Virus record (IMG/VR): IMGVR_UViG_3300032053_000040
Location: 1-64,000 of that record
Source: a virus
Strand: one strand, 5' to 3'
Length of the DNA: 64,000 nucleotides
In this document: positions 41,464 to 48,883 of the stretch, one piece after another
How the letters are laid out: each line of letters starts with the position of its first letter
Position numbering within the stretch: the first letter of the stretch is position 1
Program-made: the position numbers and the translations under genes
The notes under the pieces: model-generated
What the model was told of the DNA's origin: nothing
Seen by the model: only the letters and a program-made list of their open reading frames with translations
Database searches by the model: none

Positions 41464-41757
41464 CTATCTGCCATGTTTCTTCCCGTCAAAATCGTTCTTA
41501 ATATACTGTTTTAGGAAGTCCCCCCTTCTCTGCCGACCATCACTTCCTAAGTGCGGTACGAAAGTGTTTTGGAAGTCTCTCTCCGGGGCAAAACCCAAAA
41601 AAAGAGACTGTTCCGGCCCTAGAATTGCAGCAAACGACTTATAGGGCCATCGCACAATTTTATAACCGGCGAGCTTTAAAGTTTCCGCGAAAGAACGAAC
41701 AATCCATACCTTTTCAAGGGGGAGACGTTGGATACTGACGCCAAAGGTCGTTTCCAA
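41464..41757 (-). CDS. possible minus-strand gene
   Basis: 97 residues, the only plausible minus-strand gene. Its middle (ETLKLAGYKIVRWPYKSF, then PEQSLFLGFAPERDFQNT) has normal composition. It fills a 264-bp hole between two + strand genes. The first ~30 residues overlap the 5' end of the phosphoesterase gene, so a later start is likely. Confidence 0.4.
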   Translation of the reverse strand: METTFGVSIQRLPLEKVWIVRSFAETLKLAGYKIVRWPYKSFAAILGPEQSLFLGFAPERDFQNTFVPHLGSDGRQRRGDFLKQYIKNDFDGKKHGR

Positions 41758-42681
41758 AATGGAAACAAACAGTTTACCAAGCAGAAACGTGACTCTTTAG
41801 GACATTTTTTGTCGGCGAAAGCGCCGCTTGGTAACGGTTCCGATAGAAAGAAATTCTCTAAAAAAGAAGTTGAGTCGGCGATCAAACTCATCGAGAACTC
41901 CGGCTATTTTGTAACCAAAACCCCCCTCCAGCAGGGGTACACATTCGACCTCGACATCGATCCGGTGAAGGGCAAGACATACAAGATCGGCTGCGTCTCG
42001 GACACTCACCTCGGGTCCAAGTACCAACAGCTCAAGAGCCTCCATCGGTTCTACAAGCACTGCGCAGACGAGGGCATAACCACGATCCTCCATGCCGGCG
42101 ACATATGCGACGGCATGTTTGTCTATAAAGGCCACGAGTTCGAGGTCTTCCGACATGGTGCAGACGAGATCTGCGAGTACGTTTGCCAGAACTATCCAGA
42201 CTATGGGATAACGACCGAGCTTCTCTGCGGCAACCACGATGAGTCTCTATATCGGCGTTCCGGGATGGACATAGGCGAAGCAATAAGCAATAAGAGGAAA
42301 GACATAATCCACAGAGGATTTCATAGCGCAAATTTCCTCGTGGGCGACTTGAAGATAGCACTGCACCACGGAATCGGTGGAACGGCCTACGCCAGATCAT
42401 ATAAGTGTCAGAAGCTTGCAGAGGCACACGTTGAGGACGATCCCGCAGAAGCCGCCAGGATCATAATACTCGGTCATTACCACTGTTCATGTATCCTTCC
42501 CGACTACATGAAATTTTTTATGGTACAAATGGGATGTTTCCAGGCACAAACGAGTCTCGGCCGGCGCCTGGGCCGCATCCCCGATATAGCCGGCATAATC
42601 CTGGAGTTCAAAGGTGGCAGATCATTCAGCGTGCCTAAGTGTACCTATCTCAAGTACGATAGCGTAAAGGAGGACTACTAA
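41728..42681 (+). CDS. metallophosphoesterase
   Basis: 317 residues, TTG start with GGGGGAGACG. Motifs in order: S-D-T-H-L-G (about 90), G-D-I-C-D-G (about 125), G-N-H-D (about 168), a H-x-G region (LHHGIGG, about 213), and G-H-Y-H (about 249), the complete calcineurin-like metal site. N-terminal ~85 residues are basic/Lys-rich and extra. Likely a phosphodiesterase or nuclease used in DNA metabolism. No clear partner gene next to it. Confidence 0.75.
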   Translation: MDTDAKGRFQNGNKQFTKQKRDSLGHFLSAKAPLGNGSDRKKFSKKEVESAIKLIENSGYFVTKTPLQQGYTFDLDIDPVKGKTYKIGCVSDTHLGSKYQQLKSLHRFYKHCADEGITTILHAGDICDGMFVYKGHEFEVFRHGADEICEYVCQNYPDYGITTELLCGNHDESLYRRSGMDIGEAISNKRKDIIHRGFHSANFLVGDLKIALHHGIGGTAYARSYKCQKLAEAHVEDDPAEAARIIILGHYHCSCILPDYMKFFMVQMGCFQAQTSLGRRLGRIPDIAGIILEFKGGRSFSVPKCTYLKYDSVKEDY

Positions 42682-42883
42682 GTTCAGGCCAAGTCTGCTT
42701 TGATTTTCCCCAGTTGGTACACGATACTTAACACGGGAGCAAGGTTGGTGTCTCAACCGGGGGTCTCCATTATAAAAAAATATCTAGCGATCTCGTTTAA
42801 AATCGATTTTAAGACACTTTTTTTCATCCCCCCACCTCCAATTACCTTTTCTGATTTTTCATGGCCTTAAATCAGATTTAAAT
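42682..42883 (+). other. non-coding gap after the phosphoesterase
   Basis: Contains GGTTG-GTGTCT-CAACC (42746-42761), a hairpin probably ending the phosphoesterase transcript, then TTATAAAAAAATAT (near 42771), a possible promoter, and AT-rich DNA. No coding frame is convincing. Confidence 0.55.
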
Positions 42884-43355
42884 GAACCCATAGCGGCGAC
42901 TGTGTTTTAGCACCAAAACGCAACAGTTTCCATCTGATTCTGAGATAGAACGATCATCAGAAAACTGTCAACTACCCCACCCTGAAGGATGTGGCTTGCG
43001 ACTACGCAAAAAGTCGTGTCGCTATCGGCTGGTTGACTCCAGATGGCGAATCCTGGGATTATTCCGGCAGCCTGCTTTGGACGGAGAGCTTGACGCCGTT
43101 AAGTGGTTAAGTCGTTTCTGCTTAACTCGGCCCAGATCCTTGCGGATCTCATGCCTTCCAAAGCGATTGATTTCCGTTCACCGTCTCTCTTCGGTTGTCC
43201 GAAGTGCCCTACCTTCTTGCGAAGGCGGAAATCTGTTTCCTGGCCTGTTACCAGGGAACTATAGAGATATTATGCTTAATGGTATATTAAGGTATTTGCG
43301 GCAACGGTGGGGCCAATTCATCCCCGCCCTGAAGGATGGGGTCTTCTTGGACACG
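42884..43355 (+). mobile_element. tnpB-less IS200/IS605-like element or remnant (PATE/MITE-like)
   Basis: Two similar hairpin motifs, ACCCTGAAGGATGTGG (42979-42994) and GCCCTGAAGGATGGGG (43326-43341), differ at two bases and sit in direct orientation ~350 bp apart. The flanks AACTACCCC...GGCTTGCGAC and AATTCATCCCC...GGTCTTCTTGG resemble subterminal hairpins of IS605/IS1341 elements. Further palindromes: ACAGTTT (42927) / AAACTGT (42962) with CTGAT/ATCAG inside, and CGACT/AGTCG around 42999-43017. A 124-residue frame is a poor coding candidate. Boundaries are approximate. Confidence 0.5.
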
Positions 43356-43358
43356 GAG

Positions 43359-43461
43359 AGAAAACTATAAATACCTACCATGTATATATATCATAACCAA
43401 TCATTTTATCCCCTAATAGGTTGGGGGATAGGTTGGCTAAAAAGGAGGCGAAAAGGCGATG
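43359..43461 (+). repeat. duplicated promoter-leader, copy 1
   Basis: 103 bp, 102 identical to 47874-47976. Contains ACTATAAATACC (TATA 43366-43373), a hairpin TATCCCC (43407-43413) / GGGGATA (43424-43430), AAGGAGGCGAA ribosome site and the ATG of the next gene at 43459. The only difference is in the hairpin loop (T 43422 versus G 47937). Confidence 0.95.
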
Positions 43462-43662
43462 AAATACCAGGTTGAGGTCCAGACTGTAAGGGGTCTCAAA
43501 TTCAGCGGGAAAGTAGAGGTTGACATCCCACCAAGTAGAGGCGTAAAGCTCCCCGGATTCAGAAGCGCGATTCCGGTCAAGACCTTGAGGGCCATAAAGA
43601 GCCAGGCCAAAATACAGCTCGGCGAGGAGATCAGGGCCTTCCGAGTTCTGGACGTGGTCTGA
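43459..43662 (+). CDS. hypothetical small protein driven by the duplicated leader
   Basis: 67 residues, beta-rich (KYQVEVQTVRGLKFSGKVEV), Lys/Val-rich. Stop overlaps the next start closely. Starts at the end of copy 1 of the 103-bp leader with AAGGAGGCG 9-16 nt upstream. No family. Confidence 0.6.
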   Translation: MKYQVEVQTVRGLKFSGKVEVDIPPSRGVKLPGFRSAIPVKTLRAIKSQAKIQLGEEIRAFRVLDVV

Positions 43663-43663
43663 G

Positions 43664-43936
43664 ATGAGCCTGATAGACGGGGAGGAGTTCGATTACCTTG
43701 GAACAAATGAGGATGCCAAGGCAGGAGATCTCGAATTAATTGCAGAGGCTCTTAGCGAACTCATGGACAAGGCTAAGGAGATAGTCGATGGAACCAACGA
43801 GGAAGACTACTTCAAAGGTTACATCCTGGGCAACTTCGATTCCGACAGGTATGGATTCCTCGGAAAAGGAGTCATGGACTCATTCCGAGAGGTGATAACG
43901 AGGCTGGAAAACGACGGCATGGAGCCGGCCGAGTGA
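43664..43936 (+). CDS. hypothetical acidic protein
   Basis: 90 residues, Glu/Asp-rich helical with E-A-L-S-E-L-M-D-K-A-K-E. No family. Part of the operon behind the 103-bp leader. Confidence 0.6.
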   Translation: MSLIDGEEFDYLGTNEDAKAGDLELIAEALSELMDKAKEIVDGTNEEDYFKGYILGNFDSDRYGFLGKGVMDSFREVITRLENDGMEPAE

Positions 43937-43947
43937 GGCGATCCAAG

Positions 43948-44025
43948 ATGCCCATCATTTTCATTTATGGAATGTTCTCTCTCATAATCGGGGGGTACTG
44001 GTATCTTTCCGAGATGAGGGTGTAA
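43948..44025 (+). CDS. micro-protein with one membrane helix
   Basis: 25 residues: MPIIFIYGMFSLIIGGYWYL then a short charged end. Tiny, but conserved style with other micro-membrane proteins here. Confidence 0.35.
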   Translation: MPIIFIYGMFSLIIGGYWYLSEMRV

Positions 44026-44040
44026 AAGGAGGCGAATAAG

Positions 44041-44235
44041 ATGGAGATGGTAAAACCGAAGTGCAAGCTCATAGGCGAGGATGGAAATGTCTTCGCTATA
44101 ATGGGCCAGGTCGGCCGTGCTCTGAGGGCGAGCGGCCAAAGCAACAAGGTGAACGAGTTCATGGAAAAGGTAACCTCGTGCAGAAGCTATGATGAGGCCC
44201 TGCGAGTAGTGATGGAATACGTGGAGGTGGAGTAG
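44041..44235 (+). CDS. hypothetical small protein
   Basis: 64 residues. AAAAGGAGGCGAATAAG precedes the ATG, close to the duplicated leader's ribosome site. P-K-C-K-L-I-G-E-D-G-N-V-F-A-I-M-G-Q suggests a small alpha/beta domain; DEALRVVMEYVEVE ends it. No family. Confidence 0.6.
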   Translation: MEMVKPKCKLIGEDGNVFAIMGQVGRALRASGQSNKVNEFMEKVTSCRSYDEALRVVMEYVEVE

Positions 44236-44583
44236 ATGCCCCTCGACAAAATTTTGGAAGAGATTGAAGCCACCAAAGGATCCGCCCAAAAGTGGTACGA
44301 TATTGTGTACTATGGCGACCAGGATCTCGGGGTTCAAAATTGCCCCCTATGTCTCCTTTATAACGAGTGCATGGATTGTCCCATTGGATGGATAACCGGC
44401 GAATACGTCTGTAAGGACTCCCCATACAGGTCCTGGTCAATCCACCAATTGCAAAAGCACAAGAGATTTGGTGGCAAAATAGAATGCGACGTCTGCCGCG
44501 AAAGTGCTAACTGGGAACTCATGTGGCTTCAGTTTGTCGAGGGAATGGTCAGCTACGGATATGAGAACGAGGAGGCTGGGTAG
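44236..44583 (+). CDS. Cys-rich protein
   Basis: 115 residues. CPLC, C-M-D-C, C-K (about 37-60) and CDVC (about 88) could bind zinc or Fe-S. Trp/Tyr-rich. One of several Cys-rich small proteins. Confidence 0.6.
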   Translation: MPLDKILEEIEATKGSAQKWYDIVYYGDQDLGVQNCPLCLLYNECMDCPIGWITGEYVCKDSPYRSWSIHQLQKHKRFGGKIECDVCRESANWELMWLQFVEGMVSYGYENEEAG

Positions 44584-44823
44584 ATGCGGGTAACCAGGAT
44601 AACAGGAATCTCAAAGGATAGAGCCAAATTCCTCTTGGGACTTTTCGGGCCAGACGATCTCGAAATCCAACAGAAGACCATCGATGAGCTTCGATCATTG
44701 GCCGATCTTCTCGATAGCGGGAATTGTGCTGTAGCTGGTCTTGAACTGAACCGTGGACCAGTAAGAGGCCAATATGCAGGACTACGAAGCATTCGTGTGA
44801 AATATTACGACAACGAGGAGTGA
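44584..44823 (+). CDS. hypothetical protein
   Basis: 79 residues: R-V-T-R-I-T-G-I-S-K-D-R-A-K-F, then a helical middle, then basic strand. No family. Packed directly after the Cys-rich gene. Confidence 0.55.
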   Translation: MRVTRITGISKDRAKFLLGLFGPDDLEIQQKTIDELRSLADLLDSGNCAVAGLELNRGPVRGQYAGLRSIRVKYYDNEE

Positions 44824-44829
44824 ATTAAA

Positions 44830-45432
44830 ATGCACATGGTAATACGGGTCCTGGTCTATGCCGAGGACGCGGAAGAGGCGATGGGCATAGCACGAGGCGT
44901 GGCGGATGAGCTGTGTGAGAACCAAGAGCCATTCGACTACTGGACAGATTTCATGGAGGAGGGCGGGGTTGTAGCCGGCAAAGATAGGCGGGGCGAAATC
45001 CTGGCTGTCCAGCAAGTCTACACCAGGAGGCACAAGTGCGAATCGAGGGCCGGCCTGAAATTTGTGATGGACGGTATGAAAGCCATAAAACGCGAATTCA
45101 ACCAAAACCTGAAAACCGTCCGGGCCTACCTAACGACCTATGGCGACGAAGAGCTTTTCAAAGAGAAAAAGCGCAAATCGACAAACCTCGACCAGGTGGA
45201 AATCGATGCCAACGAACTAAGCATAGTCAACAATGTCTCAATGTTCAGATATTACTGCCATTGTCTCGGGCAGTACAGAGGATCTGAAATCTGGCTATAC
45301 GACCAAGAAGGCTCGGGACTCCGAACTCCATTCGACCTATGGCGCGTGCTTGAGCACAACGAGAGAAGCGGAATAGCCGACCCAAGATCGGATATGCCGC
45401 TCTGGGTAATCCCGTTCGATGTCCATTTCTGA
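44830..45432 (+). CDS. hypothetical protein
   Basis: 200 residues. Starts M-V-I-R-V-L-V-Y-A-E-D-A-E-E-A, a strand-helix opening typical of ferredoxin-like folds, with a helical charged middle and a C-terminal strand-rich region (PLWVIPFDVHF). No family recognised, but length and composition mark it as a real gene. Confidence 0.6.
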   Translation: MHMVIRVLVYAEDAEEAMGIARGVADELCENQEPFDYWTDFMEEGGVVAGKDRRGEILAVQQVYTRRHKCESRAGLKFVMDGMKAIKREFNQNLKTVRAYLTTYGDEELFKEKKRKSTNLDQVEIDANELSIVNNVSMFRYYCHCLGQYRGSEIWLYDQEGSGLRTPFDLWRVLEHNERSGIADPRSDMPLWVIPFDVHF

Positions 45433-45444
45433 GGTGATAAAAGT

Positions 45445-45912
45445 ATGAAAATGCACAAACGCTGTCTGATGTGCAGAACCGCGTGGCCTTCGAATGGCGA
45501 GTGCCGCGACAATCTACTCATCAAGAGGCAGCTAGCGGTCCTTGAGGAACGAGACTTCATCCTGAGCTACTGCAAGACTACGATAAATATCATGAACGCC
45601 TTCGGGTTCAGCCTCCCTCGAATCGAAGATGCGGCCATCCCCTGTCCCGGGTTCGCCCTGGCAGAGACGGATTGCTACGTCTGCGGCGCCGAGATCCCCG
45701 AACCGACAAACGGGATGCGTATTCCGGGGATCTACTCTTTCGAGGAGGGAAGCTGGCATCCAGTCTGTAGCGATCAGTGCGAACGCCAGGGAACCACATA
45801 CGAACGCTACCTGTTCGACCAACAGACCAGCAGCTTGATCGAAAGGCTGCTTGTGGCCGAGACCAAAGGACAAGGACAAGGACAAGACCAGGACCAAGAG
45901 GCAGAAGCATGA
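45445..45912 (+). CDS. Cys-rich protein with hexameric C-terminal repeat
   Basis: 155 residues. N-terminal CLMC and later CYVC, C-S-D-Q-C (about 74, 108) suggest zinc binding. The end is GQGQGQDQDQ, encoded by GGACAA-type repeats near 45868-45898. Overlaps the next gene by ATGA. Confidence 0.6.
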   Translation: MKMHKRCLMCRTAWPSNGECRDNLLIKRQLAVLEERDFILSYCKTTINIMNAFGFSLPRIEDAAIPCPGFALAETDCYVCGAEIPEPTNGMRIPGIYSFEEGSWHPVCSDQCERQGTTYERYLFDQQTSSLIERLLVAETKGQGQGQDQDQEAEA

Positions 45913-46301
45913 GGAAAGACTTCTCTGTGAAAGACATCCGGCTCATCAAGTCCTCTCCTCCAGACAGGGGGCCAAGAGCCGGTGACGCAATTATCCTTGC
46001 ATCCGAAAGCTGGTCGATCGCAAAACGTGGCGCGATCGGATTCTTAGGAGGCTGCGTAGACCAGGACCAAGAAGAGTTCAGTATCTGCTTCAACGCCAGC
46101 AAGTACAGGGACGCCGGCGTAGTCTCCTGCTCCGGAGGTCCGGCGACGATAGTCACTCCGGCCGGCGAGCTGAAGCCCACCAGGTTCAAGGTAGGCTCCT
46201 GGTACTGGAAGTTCAAGAATAACATCTGGAAGGCCCACAATGGCGAGGACTACTGGATGGAAGTTCCTCTCTGGAAGTGGATACCGAAATACAACTGCTG
46301 A
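45909..46301 (+). CDS. hypothetical protein, Trp-rich end
   Basis: 130 residues. G-D-A-I-I-L-A-S-E-S-W-S-I and a Trp/Lys C-terminus (GSWYWKFKNNIWKAHNGEDYW). Beta-rich; no family. ATGA overlap with the Cys-rich gene. Confidence 0.6.
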   Translation: MRKDFSVKDIRLIKSSPPDRGPRAGDAIILASESWSIAKRGAIGFLGGCVDQDQEEFSICFNASKYRDAGVVSCSGGPATIVTPAGELKPTRFKVGSWYWKFKNNIWKAHNGEDYWMEVPLWKWIPKYNC

Positions 46302-46324
46302 AAAAAAGTATAGGTGAGATTGAA

Positions 46325-47470
46325 ATGGACGACGTAGGGGTAAGACCCCCAGAAACTATCGATCTATCTCAGATCGATATGCCCGTAAGGATGGACGACC
46401 GCAGCTTCGACCGCAAGATGCTCCCGGATCTGATAAGGCACCTCCAGGATATCAGGGACCACAGCGTAGACTACGTGGCCCCCGGCGAGAAGATGACCTT
46501 CCAGCCGACCAACGATGCCCACGAGTGGGAGCTGGAGATAGCGACTGAGGAGGGGATCAAAATATTCCATCCGACCAACTGGGCCCAGAAGCAATCGGTA
46601 GACCGCACGCCCATACCACGTAGATATCATGACGATATGTTACGAGCCGGCAAGTCCCCGTTGGCTACAACGAACCTGAACTCCTGGTACAGGGACAAAG
46701 AAGGCATGATGGTCCGCACAGTAGGCGACAGGTTCAGGGCGATGGTGAGCCCGAGCTTCTTTGCCTATGATAGTTTAGACATGCTGAAACAGGTCGCCGT
46801 GAGCATCAAGACCATCAACGACTCGCGCCTGACGACTGAGCAGCCTGTCCAGTTCTATAAGGCCGACTGCTCGGAAACACACATCTACCTGGACCTCATA
46901 GACGAAGGCCAGCAGTACGACATAGGCAAAGGCGACATGTACAGCGCGATGCTTATAGTCCAGAACAACGAGGTCGGCGCCGGATCGATGAGCATCGAGC
47001 CCGGGTTCTTCAGGTGGGCCTGCATCAACAGGGCCATCAAATCCCCGGTACTCAGAAAGATCCATCGAGGCGAAAAGCTGGACGAAGGCATATTCTCCCC
47101 CGAGACTCGTAAGCTGGCCGCCGAGCTCTGGCACCGCCAGGTAAGGGATGTCATGAACTCGACACTGGTCAACCATAACCTCTTTGAGGTCTGGGCCCAG
47201 GAGCTCAGGGAATCCAAAGAGATCAAGGTGGTGCCTACCGTCTCCGTCAAGAAGGTAGCAGAAGAGTTCAAGATAACCGACGATGAGGTCCAGCTCATCC
47301 TGGACTGCATGATGAGCGACAAGACCGTCGAGCCGGACGACAGAGACTCAGCCTACGCTATAATCCAGGGCATGACAGCCGCAGCGAAACAGATGCCGCC
47401 AGACAGGAGCTACGAGTTCGGCAAGATGGCCGGAGAGACCAGACAGATCCTGACGGTGCTGGCAGCCTAG
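46325..47470 (+). CDS. DUF932 family protein
   Basis: 381 residues from ATG 46325, with AGGTGA before. Y-H-D-D-M-L, L-N-S-W-Y, M-M-V-R-T-V-G-D-R-F-R-A-M-V-S-P-S-F are the DUF932/phage-plasmid family core. C-terminal region adds a helix-turn-helix-like domain (TVSVKKVAEEFKITDDEVQL). Widespread in phages and plasmids, function unknown, thought to relate to DNA metabolism or transfer. Confidence 0.8.
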   Translation: MDDVGVRPPETIDLSQIDMPVRMDDRSFDRKMLPDLIRHLQDIRDHSVDYVAPGEKMTFQPTNDAHEWELEIATEEGIKIFHPTNWAQKQSVDRTPIPRRYHDDMLRAGKSPLATTNLNSWYRDKEGMMVRTVGDRFRAMVSPSFFAYDSLDMLKQVAVSIKTINDSRLTTEQPVQFYKADCSETHIYLDLIDEGQQYDIGKGDMYSAMLIVQNNEVGAGSMSIEPGFFRWACINRAIKSPVLRKIHRGEKLDEGIFSPETRKLAAELWHRQVRDVMNSTLVNHNLFEVWAQELRESKEIKVVPTVSVKKVAEEFKITDDEVQLILDCMMSDKTVEPDDRDSAYAIIQGMTAAAKQMPPDRSYEFGKMAGETRQILTVLAA

Positions 47471-47504
47471 ACAGCCAGCAGACATCAAAAACAGGTGTCG
47501 AAAA

Positions 47505-47744
47505 ATGACGGACGATGAAAAGATAAGCGGAACGATGTTCCTTATCGCCCACGGTCTTTTTCTGTACGCCGGGTCAAGGCTTGGCGACAAAGAGATGAGG
47601 GTCGATGACATCTTCCTGGCCCTCTGCATAGAAGGTCTCCAGGCGCTTCGCAACAGAGACGAGAGGGCAACAGAAAACGCAATCGAAAAGCTAGGAGCCT
47701 TTGCAGCAACGGCGGCGACCGTCATGGGCAGAAACGGTAACTAA
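47505..47744 (+). CDS. hypothetical helical protein
   Basis: 79 residues, helical, Ala/Arg/Glu-rich (RATENAIEKLGAFAATAATV). Begins near a clear start after CAGGTGTCG. The stop is just before the structured segment at 47753. Confidence 0.55.
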   Translation: MTDDEKISGTMFLIAHGLFLYAGSRLGDKEMRVDDIFLALCIEGLQALRNRDERATENAIEKLGAFAATAATVMGRNGN

Positions 47745-47752
47745 CCCAACGT

Positions 47753-47830
47753 GGCGACCAGAGGGTCAAACCAAAGTCATCGGTTCAGCCTCCTTAGCTC
47801 CGATGACGATTCTCTTTTCCTCTGGCCGCC
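47753..47830 (+). ncRNA. structured RNA segment / 3' UTR or terminator
   Basis: GGCGACCAGAGG (47753-47764) pairs with CCTCTGGCCGCC (47819-47830) with one A-C mismatch, and inside GTCATCGG (47776-47783) pairs perfectly with CCGATGAC (47800-47807). Followed by T-rich DNA to ~47855. No TATA is at the expected place, so it may belong to the transcript of the upstream gene. Confidence 0.55.
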
Positions 47831-47873
47831 TTTTACCCTTTTCGATTTTGATTTCCGCTAGACGGCGATTCAC

Positions 47874-47976
47874 AGAAAACTATAAATACCTACCATGTAT
47901 ATATATCATAACCAATCATTTTATCCCCTAATAGGTGGGGGGATAGGTTGGCTAAAAAGGAGGCGAAAAGGCGATG
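47874..47976 (+). repeat. duplicated promoter-leader, copy 2
   Basis: 102 of 103 identical to 43359-43461. Same TATA (47881-47888), hairpin TATCCCC (47922-47928) / GGGGATA (47939-47945), ribosome site and start codon (47974). The single change is in the loop. Confidence 0.95.
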
Positions 47977-48312
47977 GCCTATAATCAAAAGGATGACGTT
48001 TACATAATAGATGCCAAGGGCAAAAAGGCGATCAAAGAGCAGCTCAAGGATGCAATTCTCTGTGCTGGAGCGGATCACGTAACCTTCAAGCGCGATGGGA
48101 CGATAGAGGCCAAGTTCAGCTATTTCTACAGGATGGGGAATACCCCAAAAAGCGTATGCTATAAGCTGACAAGAGCAGTTCCGGGCCTGAAGGTTGTGGA
48201 TGCTTGGGACGATTTCGCTAGGTGGCCCAAGACGAGCTATTTCCATATACTGGTGTTCTATGGAGAGCAGGAGAAGTACAACGAGATCATTGCAAAGAGG
48301 TGTGGAAATTGA
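47974..48312 (+). CDS. hypothetical protein driven by leader copy 2
   Basis: 112 residues, starts MAYNQKDDVYIIDAKGKKA. Alpha/beta with Tyr/Lys-rich sequence; K-T-S-Y-F-H-I-L-V-F-Y in the C-terminal strand. Unrelated in sequence to the gene behind copy 1. Confidence 0.6.
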   Translation: MAYNQKDDVYIIDAKGKKAIKEQLKDAILCAGADHVTFKRDGTIEAKFSYFYRMGNTPKSVCYKLTRAVPGLKVVDAWDDFARWPKTSYFHILVFYGEQEKYNEIIAKRCGN

Positions 48313-48482
48313 AGTCCGTCACCTACTGCCACGAGTGCAAAAAAACACTCCTGCGCACAAAAAATAAGAAGACAGCATGTGCGGCTGCCCGGGGTCATAT
48401 GGCAGCAACGTCCCATATCCTGGTGTTCGGCTACACGTTAAACGAGGCCTGCGAGAAGGGGCTGATCGGAAAGGTGGTCTAA
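48309..48482 (+). CDS. small zinc-ribbon-like protein
   Basis: 57 residues, TTG start overlapping the previous stop (TTGA). C-H-E-C near the N-terminus and basic Lys/Arg stretch. Half of a zinc ribbon, with one more Cys (T-A-C-A-A-A-R) and another near the end. Confidence 0.5.
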   Translation: MKSVTYCHECKKTLLRTKNKKTACAAARGHMAATSHILVFGYTLNEACEKGLIGKVV

Positions 48483-48483
48483 G

Positions 48484-48636
48484 ATGGACGAGAAGGCCAT
48501 AGAGAAATGGATAATCCGCAACGAGATGCGGATTGGCGAGCTCAACAAGAAGGGCAAGTATTGGTGGAACAGCGATGAAGTGATGCGCCTGGAGAAAGGG
48601 CAGGATAGGCTCATCAAAACGCTGGAGGGATACTGA
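48484..48636 (+). CDS. small helical protein
   Basis: 50 residues, charged helix (EKAIEKWIIRNEMRIGELNK and SDEVMRLEKGQDRLIK). ATG 1 nt after the previous stop, with GGTCTAAG upstream. Confidence 0.5.
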   Translation: MDEKAIEKWIIRNEMRIGELNKKGKYWWNSDEVMRLEKGQDRLIKTLEGY

Positions 48637-48637
48637 G

Positions 48638-48883
48638 ATGCAAGTCTCCATAATAAACTCGGACGAGGGACTCTTCAAGGTCACCAGCGCCAAGGATGAA
48701 TCAAAGTTCTACGAGGTCCAGCTAGATCCCCGGGTGGCAACCTGTACCTGTCCACATTTCAAGCTCAGGTGTGCCAGGGCTGGCCTGGAATGTAAACATA
48801 TATCCCAAGTTAGAAGCATTTTGGTGGATGTGAATAATGAAAACAATTGTTTTGACACAGGGATATGTAACAATGGTGGATGA
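48638..48883 (+). CDS. SWIM zinc-finger protein
   Basis: 81 residues. C-T-C-P-H-F and after ~8 residues C-K-H-I, the SWIM signature C-x-C-x(n)-C-x-H. Second SWIM gene after 32433. The last ~16 residues (NNENNCFDTGICNNGG) are polar and overlap the HNH gene, hinting the original end was cut. Confidence 0.7.
   Translation: MQVSIINSDEGLFKVTSAKDESKFYEVQLDPRVATCTCPHFKLRCARAGLECKHISQVRSILVDVNNENNCFDTGICNNGG

Noticed and set aside
42996-43370. 124-residue frame in the IS605-like segment
   Set aside because: Basic, Ser/Arg/Leu-rich composition typical of a random frame; it spans the hairpins and has no recognisable motif.
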